A stretch of 5,343 nucleotides of DNA from Meridianimarinicoccus sp044221805 (GTDB taxonomy: Bacteria; Pseudomonadota; Alphaproteobacteria; Rhodobacterales; Rhodobacteraceae): positions 1 through 5,343 of the forward strand of contig JBGAOK010000151.1 of NCBI GenBank assembly GCA_044221805.1, read 5' to 3'. Below are positions 1 through 5,343 of this stretch, piece after piece; position 1 is the stretch's first letter; each line of letters starts with the position of its first letter. A program made the translations under genes and the position numbers. Below the pieces are notes generated by a model. The model made no database searches and was not told where the DNA came from. It was given only the letters and a program-made list of their open reading frames with translations.

Positions 1-71
1 GCGGCACGCCGGATCAGCCAGCCCGCCAGCCGGGCCAGCGCCATCCAGACACGCGCCACCCAGACCGCCAT
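1..71 (-). CDS. Start of a divergent gene, possibly ComEC/Rec2 competence membrane protein (partial)
   Basis: Only the first 23 codons lie in the window; the rest runs off the left edge. Read on the minus strand from an ATG at 71-69, the peptide begins MAVWVARVWMALARLAGWLI, a tryptophan-rich hydrophobic stretch followed by RRA. A GGGAGG ribosome binding site (87-82) sits 10 nt ahead of this ATG, which is why I chose it; a second in-frame ATG at 44-42 has no comparable site. From memory, comEC, the inner-membrane channel for DNA uptake, is often divergent from gltX in Rhodobacterales and starts with a short amphipathic segment before its first membrane helix. That neighbour knowledge, not a diagnostic motif, drives the name. 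The fragment is too short to be sure it is coding. Confidence 0.35.
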   Translation of the reverse strand, partial: MAVWVARVWMALARLAGWLIRRA

Positions 72-161
72 GGCGCCCCGGCCTCCCGCTTTCCGCTTCC
101 GCCTTCCGGCCGCCCCATCCAGTCCCCGGCATGGTTGCCAAATCCTTAACGCAGCCCCGGC

Positions 162-178
162 GCCGGTCCCGCACCGGC
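162..178. repeat. Perfect 6-bp dyad with 5-nt spacer in the gltX upstream region
   Basis: The arms GCCGGT (162-167) and ACCGGC (173-178) are exact reverse complements around CCCGC. The dyad lies directly upstream of the candidate -35 box of gltX and is followed by TTTACC. It overlaps another 10-nt palindrome, CCGGCGCCGG (157-166). It could be an operator, or a hairpin if transcription starts further upstream. The same arms with the same spacer length recur upstream of the old yellow enzyme gene at 4977-4993. Confidence 0.5.
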
Positions 179-207
179 TTTACCCGCCCCCGGCCAGCGA
201 CTATGCG
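179..207 (+). promoter_or_regulatory. Weak candidate sigma-70-type promoter for gltX
   Basis: TTTACC (179-184) and TATGCG (202-207) are separated by 17 nt. They match the TTGACA and TATAAT consensus at four and three positions respectively. Transcription would start near 213-215, giving a leader of about 20 nt before the gltX ATG at 235. The -10 box lacks the conserved final T, so this is only a placement guess in a GC-rich genome. Confidence 0.2.
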
Positions 208-234
208 GGGGCCGTCCAGACGGAGTCCCCAGCC

Positions 235-1674
235 ATGTCCCGATCCCAGGTCGTCACCCGCTTCGCCCCCTCGCCGACGGGGTTCCTGCATATCGGGGGC
301 GCGCGGACGGCGCTGTTCAACTGGCTCTATGCCCGCGGCCGCGGCGGGCGCTTCCTGCTCAGGATCGAGGATACCGACCGGGCGCGCTCCACCCCCGAGG
401 CGACCCGGGCGATCCTCGACGGGCTCGACTGGCTCCGGCTCGACCATGACGGCGAGGTGATCAGCCAGTTCGACCGCGCGCCGCGTCATGCCGAGGTGGC
501 GCTGCAGATGCTGGATGCCGGCAGTGCCTACCGCTGCTTCGCCACCCAGGACGAGATCGCCGAGTTCCGCGAGGCGGCGCGCGCAGAGGGCCGCTCGACC
601 CTGTTCCGCTCGCCCTGGCGCGATGCCGACCCGGCCAGCCACCCGGACCTTCCGCACGTCATCCGGCTGCGCGCGCCGCTGACCGGCGAAACCGTGGTCG
701 AGGACGAGGTGCAGGGCACCGTCCGCTTCGGCAACGACCAGCTTGACGACATGGTGCTGCTGCGCTCGGACGGAACGCCGACCTACATGCATGCGGTGGT
801 GGTGGACGACCACGACATGGGCGTGACCCATGTGATCCGCGGCGACGACCACCTGAACAACGCCGCCCGGCAAATGCAGATCTATCATGCCATGGGCTGG
901 GAAGTGCCGGTCTGGGCGCATATCCCGCTGATCCACGGTCCCGACGGCAAGAAGCTCAGCAAGCGCCACGGCGCGCTGGGGGTCGAGGAATACCGCGCCA
1001 TGGGCTACCCGGTCGAGGGCCTGCGCAACTACCTCGCCCGGCTCGGCTGGAGCCATGGCGACGACGAGGTCTTCACCACCGCGCAGGCGCTGGACTGGTT
1101 CGACCTGAAGGGAATCGGCCGGGCGCCCGCTCGGTTCGACTTCAAGAAGCTCGAGAACGTTTCGGGCCACCATATCACGATGTCCAACGATGCCGAACTG
1201 GTCGGCGAGATCGAGGCCTTCCTCGCCGCCACGGGGGCCGACCCGCTGACGCCAGCGCAGCGCGACGGGCTGCGGAATGCGATGTATTGCCTCAAGGACC
1301 GCTCGAAGACGCTTATCCAAATCCTTGAAAAGGCATATTTCGTCCTGGCAGAAAGACCGCTGGAAGCGGAGTCTCAGGCGCTTGCCGCGCTCGATCCGGT
1401 ATCCCGTGGTATACTGCTCGAATTGACGCCGCACCTGCAAACTGTTACGTGGTCCCGCAATGCGCTGGAGGATGCCACAAGCGGTTTTGCCGAGGCCCGC
1501 GGCCTCAAATTCGGCAAGATCGCCCCGGCCCTGCGGGCCGCTCTTTCGGGTCGCGCCGTGTCCCCGAGCGTCTTCGACATGATGCTCGTTCTCGGCAAGG
1601 ACGAGACCCTGGCCCGCCTCGCGGATGTGACTGACCGCGGCCAGATCCCTCTGGCCCCGGTCGAAGGGGGATAA
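235..1674 (+). CDS. gltX: Glutamyl-tRNA synthetase (class I), GluRS
   Basis: This cytoplasmic enzyme activates glutamate with ATP and loads it onto tRNA-Glu. In alphaproteobacteria lacking GlnRS, a GluRS often also charges tRNA-Gln for correction by GatCAB; the sequence does not show which applies here. The protein has 479 residues, normal for the family. The N-terminal Rossmann catalytic domain begins TRFAPSPTGFLHIGG, with the GluRS form of the HIGH motif at 19-22, then RIEDTDR (43-49), RGDDHLNN (202-209) and the KMSKS-equivalent KLSKR (240-244). The C-terminal third is the helical anticodon-binding part. The zinc-site region has only one cysteine (C101 in YRCFAT), so the metal-binding set seen in E. 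coli GluRS appears absent. I chose the ATG at 235 because the family N-terminus starts there and GACGGAG (219-225) sits 9 nt upstream. The frame stays open back to 70, but that part is low-complexity and unlike GluRS. It is followed within 50 bp by gltA with no terminator between them, so co-transcription is likely. Confidence 0.97.
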   Translation: MSRSQVVTRFAPSPTGFLHIGGARTALFNWLYARGRGGRFLLRIEDTDRARSTPEATRAILDGLDWLRLDHDGEVISQFDRAPRHAEVALQMLDAGSAYRCFATQDEIAEFREAARAEGRSTLFRSPWRDADPASHPDLPHVIRLRAPLTGETVVEDEVQGTVRFGNDQLDDMVLLRSDGTPTYMHAVVVDDHDMGVTHVIRGDDHLNNAARQMQIYHAMGWEVPVWAHIPLIHGPDGKKLSKRHGALGVEEYRAMGYPVEGLRNYLARLGWSHGDDEVFTTAQALDWFDLKGIGRAPARFDFKKLENVSGHHITMSNDAELVGEIEAFLAATGADPLTPAQRDGLRNAMYCLKDRSKTLIQILEKAYFVLAERPLEAESQALAALDPVSRGILLELTPHLQTVTWSRNALEDATSGFAEARGLKFGKIAPALRAALSGRAVSPSVFDMMLVLGKDETLARLADVTDRGQIPLAPVEGG

Positions 1675-1710
1675 ACCGGAGCGGCAGGGACAGCCCCATG
1701 TCGCCCGTGC

Positions 1711-1718
1711 AGAGAGGG
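1711..1718 (+). promoter_or_regulatory. Ribosome binding site that decides the gltA start
   Basis: AGAGAGGG lies 6 nt before the ATG at 1725 and only 3 nt before the ATG at 1722, so the second ATG of the adjacent pair is favoured. The upstream in-frame ATG at 1698 lies before this site and would add nine residues not typical of GltA. Confidence 0.6.
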
Positions 1719-1724
1719 ACCATG

Positions 1725-3020
<1,296 letters not shown>

Positions 3021-3042
3021 GCGCCGCCATACTGCCGTCTTC

Positions 3043-3077
3043 AGGGGCCCCGGTTGCGACCGGGGCCCTTGTCATTT
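3043..3077 (+). terminator. Intrinsic-type terminator after gltA
   Basis: A stem of nine consecutive G-C pairs (3045-3053 with 3060-3068) closes a TTGCGA loop. It extends by a G-T and an A-T pair to 3043 and 3070. The stem is followed by TTGTCATTT, a weak T-rich tail. It starts 22 nt after the gltA stop, which fits the end of a gltX-gltA transcript. The poor T-tract leaves room for readthrough into the next gene. Confidence 0.8.
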
Positions 3078-3096
3078 GACCAGGCGGGAATTGTCC

Positions 3097-3753
3097 ATGC
3101 GCCCGATCACGTCCTACGCTGCGCTTGAAGACTTCGGCCGCCAGCGGCTGTCCCGGCATTTCGTGATGCGCGACTTCCTCTATTCCGAGATCGGCAGCTT
3201 CCACCGGATCCCGAACCTGCCCGCCGACCCGGATCTGGCCCTCCGGGCCGGAACCCGGCTGGCCACCGACCTTCTCGACCCGCTGGTCGAGACCTTCGGC
3301 AGCCTGACCATCCGCTCGGCCTATCGCAGCGAGGCGGTGAACCGCTTCGGCAACGTGAAGGACCTGAGCTGCGCCAGCAACGAGAAGTCCTTCGCCGGCC
3401 ACATCTGGGACCGCCGGGACGCCAAGGGGCGCATGGGCGCCTGTGCCTGCGTGATCGTGCCCTGGTTCGCCGACCAGTACGACCGGGGCCGCGACTGGCG
3501 CGACCTCGCGTGGTGGACCCACGACCACCTGGACTATTCGTCGATGTACTTCTTTCCCAAGCGCGCCGCGGTCAACCTGACCTGGCGCGAGGATCCCGAC
3601 CGCACGATCTCGTCCTATGTCGCACCGAAGGGAAAACTGCTCGCCCGCGGCGCCGAGCCCGCCGAGCCGCTGGCGGATCGCCGGCGCCGCCATACCGATT
3701 TCCCGCCGTTCCGCGGCATCGCCTTTCCGGCCCTTCCAGAAAGCTGGCGCTGA
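3097..3753 (+). CDS. Uncharacterised conserved protein with M15-peptidase-like features
   Basis: I do not know a function for this 218-residue protein, although the sequence resembles a widely conserved proteobacterial hypothetical family that I recall only as such. The N-terminal half (HFVMRDFLYSE, then DPLVETFGSLTIRSAYRSEAVN) resembles the first part of M15 (D-Ala-D-Ala carboxypeptidase-like) domains, which have a similar helix followed by a 'SGYRS-AVN' segment. The canonical SxHxxGxAxD zinc motif is not intact: the region reads GHIWDRRD (H102, D105, D108) and then GACACVIV (C116, C118). Further on are WWTHDHL (W139, W140, H142, H144) and FFPKRAAVNLTW. These His and Asp residues could bind metal, but that is inference. 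There is no signal peptide or membrane segment, so it is probably cytoplasmic. The chosen ATG has AGGCGGGAA (3082-3090) 6 nt upstream; an in-frame TTG at 3076 would overlap the gltA terminator tail. There is almost no space for a separate promoter after that terminator. The last 20 residues are basic and low in complexity. Confidence 0.85.
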   Translation: MRPITSYAALEDFGRQRLSRHFVMRDFLYSEIGSFHRIPNLPADPDLALRAGTRLATDLLDPLVETFGSLTIRSAYRSEAVNRFGNVKDLSCASNEKSFAGHIWDRRDAKGRMGACACVIVPWFADQYDRGRDWRDLAWWTHDHLDYSSMYFFPKRAAVNLTWREDPDRTISSYVAPKGKLLARGAEPAEPLADRRRRHTDFPPFRGIAFPALPESWR

Positions 3754-3783
3754 CGCGACCTGACGCGCCTCAAGCCCGCGCCG

Positions 3784-3816
3784 AAAACGAAAAGGCCCCG
3801 ACACAGCCGGGGCCTT
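3784..3816. terminator. Bidirectional terminator between convergent genes
   Basis: AAGGCCCCG (3792-3800) pairs perfectly with CGGGGCCTT (3808-3816) around an ACACAGC loop. On the minus strand the stem runs into TTTTCGTTTT, which makes it a good intrinsic terminator for the flavin reductase gene, whose stop is about 28 nt upstream on that strand. On the plus strand the tail is only TTCG, so it ends the 218-aa gene less strongly. Its position midway between two convergent stops supports this role. Confidence 0.85.
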
Positions 3817-3844
3817 CGCGGTGATGGTCCGGTTGCCGCCCCGC

Positions 3845-4948
3845 TCAGGCGGCGCGGTCGCCCTCGTCAAGGGCGGGATAGTCCACATAGCCCTCGGCGC
3901 CGCCGCCATAGAAGGTAGTCCGGTCCGGCTCGTTCAGGGCCGCGCCCCGGCGGAAGCGCTCGGGCAGGTCGGGGTTGGCCAGGAAGGCCCGGCCCCAGGC
4001 CACCGCGTCGACTTCGCCGGCAGCGACCGCCGCGGCGGCAGCGTCGGCATCCATGCCGCCATTCGCCAGATAGACCCCGTCATAGGCGCTGCGCAGGCGC
4101 CCGATCATCGCTGCTGCCTCGGGGCTGCGCTCCATCCCGCCCATCGCCTCGACGATGTGCAGATACGCCAGCCCCTTGCCCGACAGCATCCGGTAGACCG
4201 CGCCGAACAGGGCTTCCGGGTCGCTGTCGCCGATGTCGTTGGCCTGGCCCAGCGGCGACAGGCGCACGCCGACCCGGCCCGGCTCCCAGGCGGCGGTGAC
4301 CACGTCCACCACCTCGGACAGGAAGCGCATCCGGTTTTCCACCGGCCCGCCATAGGCGTCCTCGCGGCGGTTGGTGCGGTCCTGCAGGAACTGGTCGATC
4401 AGATAGCCGTTGGCGGCGTGGATCTCGACCCCGTCGAAGCCGGCCTCGCGCGCCATCACCGTGGCGGTGCGGTAATCCTCCAGCGTCGCCGCGATGCCCT
4501 CGATGCTCAGCGCCACCGGCTCGGACACCGGCACGAAACCCTCGGCGGTGAAGGTCATCGAGGCCGCCTTGATCGCCGAGGGCGCCACCGGCGCCGCCCC
4601 GCCCGGCAGCAGCGAGACGTTGCTGATCCGCCCCACATGCCAGATCTGGGCGAAGATCCGTCCGCCTGCCGCATGCACCGCCGCGGTGATCGGCTGCCAC
4701 GCCGCCACCTGCGCCGCGTCATGGATGCCGGGCGTGTCCAGATAGCCCTTGCCCATGGGCGAGATCTGGGTGCCCTCGCTGATGATCAGCCCGGCCCCGG
4801 CGCGCTGGGTGTAATAGACCTGCGCCAGATCCGCCGGCACCCCGTCGGGATGCGCCCGGTTCCGGGTCAGCGGCGCCATGAAGATGCGGTTGGGGGCCTC
4901 GATCGACCCGAAGCGAAGCGGCGAGAACAGCGAAGTGCGGTCGGCCAT
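3845..4948 (-). CDS. nemA: Old yellow enzyme family FMN oxidoreductase (N-ethylmaleimide reductase type)
   Basis: This is a cytoplasmic FMN-dependent ene-reductase that uses NAD(P)H to reduce activated alkenes and often nitro compounds or maleimides; the physiological substrate is unknown. The 367-residue TIM barrel is close to E. coli NemA (365 residues). Old yellow enzyme landmarks are all present: T28 in APLTRNRA next to the flavin, Q101 and H104 in AQIWHVGR, the substrate-binding pair H177/N180 and proton-donor Y182 in HAANGYLIDQF, R229 in GVRLSP, and the phosphate-binding NGGMD and GRAFLANPDLPERF segments. The C-terminus FYGGGAEGYVDYP is typical of the NemA branch. The frame is open to 5002, but the start at 4948 is set by a perfect AGGAGGG site 7 nt upstream and by the family N-terminus (ADRTSLFSPL). 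No TetR-type regulator such as NemR is visible in this window. A dyad at 4977-4993 in the leader may be an operator. Confidence 0.95.
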   Translation of the reverse strand: MADRTSLFSPLRFGSIEAPNRIFMAPLTRNRAHPDGVPADLAQVYYTQRAGAGLIISEGTQISPMGKGYLDTPGIHDAAQVAAWQPITAAVHAAGGRIFAQIWHVGRISNVSLLPGGAAPVAPSAIKAASMTFTAEGFVPVSEPVALSIEGIAATLEDYRTATVMAREAGFDGVEIHAANGYLIDQFLQDRTNRREDAYGGPVENRMRFLSEVVDVVTAAWEPGRVGVRLSPLGQANDIGDSDPEALFGAVYRMLSGKGLAYLHIVEAMGGMERSPEAAAMIGRLRSAYDGVYLANGGMDADAAAAAVAAGEVDAVAWGRAFLANPDLPERFRRGAALNEPDRTTFYGGGAEGYVDYPALDEGDRAA

Positions 4949-4955
4949 GGCCGGA

Positions 4956-4962
4956 CCCTCCT
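4956..4962 (-). promoter_or_regulatory. Strong ribosome binding site of the old yellow enzyme gene
   Basis: On the minus strand AGGAGGG precedes the ATG at 4948 with a 7-nt spacer. It is a near-ideal Shine-Dalgarno sequence and fixes the start downstream of the longer open frame that begins at 5002. Confidence 0.85.
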
Positions 4963-4976
4963 GACAAGGAACGGCT

Positions 4977-4993
4977 GCCGGTGAACCACCGGC
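4977..4993. repeat. Perfect dyad in the leader of the old yellow enzyme gene
   Basis: GCCGGTG (4977-4983) and CACCGGC (4987-4993) are exact 7-bp inverted arms around AAC, centred 37 bp upstream of the ATG. This is the size and symmetry of a dimeric repressor site, or it could form a leader hairpin. Its inner definition, GCCGGT-N5-ACCGGC, equals that of the dyad at 162-178. Confidence 0.55.
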
Positions 4994-5031
4994 GCCTGAC
5001 ACTCTTCACCTAGGCAGCGCAGGCCGCGACG

Positions 5032-5058
5032 GAAGCCCGGCTTCGGTGCGCTGGCGCA
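5032..5058. repeat. Two adjacent short inverted repeats in the gap after the DUF6314-type gene
   Basis: GAAGCC-C-GGCTTC (5032-5044) and TGCGC-TG-GCGCA (5047-5058) lie side by side, 40-67 nt past the stop of the upstream minus-strand gene. Neither is followed by a T-tract on either strand, so they are not convincing intrinsic terminators. They may be weak terminator or protein-binding structures, or chance in GC-rich DNA. Confidence 0.3.
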
Positions 5059-5098
5059 GGGCGGTCTGTGCGCCCGCCGCAGTCTTGCCCCGCCGGCC

Positions 5099-5343
5099 TC
5101 AGCCCCGGCGCCAGTGCGACGCCATGCGATAGTCCTTGGCCGGCCCCCTCACCCGCCAGACCGCGCGCCAGTCGGGCCAGCAGGCGAAGTCATAGCGCAC
5201 CCGGTACAGGTCCGCCCCGCAAAGGTGCTCGGCCTCGACCGCCTCCGGCCCGGGTCCCAGCCGGATCCGGTGGAAGGGCCGCCCATCGTCGAACAGCACC
5301 ACGATCCCCGGCTGCACCGGGCGCCACAGATAGGCGCGTTCGG
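5099..5343 (-). CDS. DUF6314-family-like protein, C-terminal part
   Basis: Only the last 80 codons are in the window; the start lies beyond the right edge. The visible part reads RAYLW, then VVLFDDGRPFH, HLCGADLYRVRYDF, WPDWRAVWRVRGP and KDYRMASHWRR before a TGA stop at 5101-5099. This set of motifs agrees with what I remember of DUF6314 proteins, small uncharacterised proteins of Rhodobacterales and other bacteria. The pattern of regularly spaced aromatic residues and short strands suggests a compact beta-rich fold, which is inference. A GTG at 5317 should not be taken as the start, since family-like sequence continues upstream of it to the edge. The next gene on the same strand, the old yellow enzyme, starts 150 bp away with its own ribosome binding site, so an operon is possible but not shown. 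Confidence 0.75.
   Translation of the reverse strand, partial: ERAYLWRPVQPGIVVLFDDGRPFHRIRLGPGPEAVEAEHLCGADLYRVRYDFACWPDWRAVWRVRGPAKDYRMASHWRRG

Noticed and set aside
146..150. TTAAC as a possible CtrA half-site near the putative comEC
   Set aside because: CtrA sites usually need a second TTAA-type half about 7 nt away; none is present.
70..234. In-frame upstream extension of gltX by 55 codons
   Set aside because: The extension is proline/alanine-rich, unlike any GluRS N-terminus, overlaps the intergenic region, and the ATG at 235 has a proper ribosome binding site and the family start.
3751..3770. Tandem 7-bp repeat TGACGCG with a 10-bp period over the stop codon of the 218-aa gene
   Set aside because: Only two short copies; consistent with chance in GC-rich DNA.
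3821..4984. Long plus-strand ORF antisense to the old yellow enzyme
   Set aside because: His/Arg/Gly-rich shadow; the opposite strand encodes a complete enzyme with all catalytic motifs and a strong ribosome binding site.
5003..5040. Sigma-70-like promoter (TTCCGT / TAGGTG) for the old yellow enzyme on the minus strand
   Set aside because: The -35 matches consensus at about two positions and the -10 is poor, so it cannot be distinguished from background.

Overview
The window looks like ordinary chromosome from a high-GC alphaproteobacterium, most likely a Rhodobacterales/Paracoccaceae member (Paracoccus- or Rhodobacter-like). The grounds are very GC-rich DNA with G/C-ending codons, GltX and GltA sequences close to what I remember of Rhodobacter-type proteins, the gltX-gltA pairing, and a C-terminal fragment of a DUF6314-type protein, a family I know mainly from this group. 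The assignment is from memory of these families, not from a search.

Layout, left to right. Bases 1-71 (minus strand) hold the probable start of a divergent gene, tentatively comEC. Bases 72-234 are the divergent intergenic region, with a dyad symmetry and a weak candidate promoter. gltX (235-1674, plus) encodes glutamyl-tRNA synthetase. Only 50 bp later gltA (1725-3020, plus) encodes a type II citrate synthase. A strong GC hairpin (3043-3070) ends that pair. An uncharacterised, apparently conserved protein with distant M15-peptidase resemblance follows (3097-3753, plus). A bidirectional terminator (about 3784-3816) separates it from a convergent old yellow enzyme of the NemA type (3845-4948, minus). 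A 150-bp gap with several short dyads leads to the C-terminal part of a DUF6314-type gene (5099-5343, minus), which runs off the right edge.

The genes are mostly housekeeping. gltX and gltA plausibly form one transcription unit linking glutamate use in translation with entry of acetyl-CoA into the TCA cycle. The flavin reductase is a stand-alone detoxification or ene-reductase gene with its own strong ribosome binding site and no regulator gene visible beside it.

No mobile element, CRISPR array, tRNA or rRNA was seen, and nothing here is clearly a new multi-gene system. The items most worth a second look are the uncharacterised 218-aa protein, a 17-bp dyad of identical arms (GCCGGT-N5-ACCGGC) found in two separate intergenic leaders, and a low-GC patch with a good -10-like hexamer inside gltX that could feed gltA.
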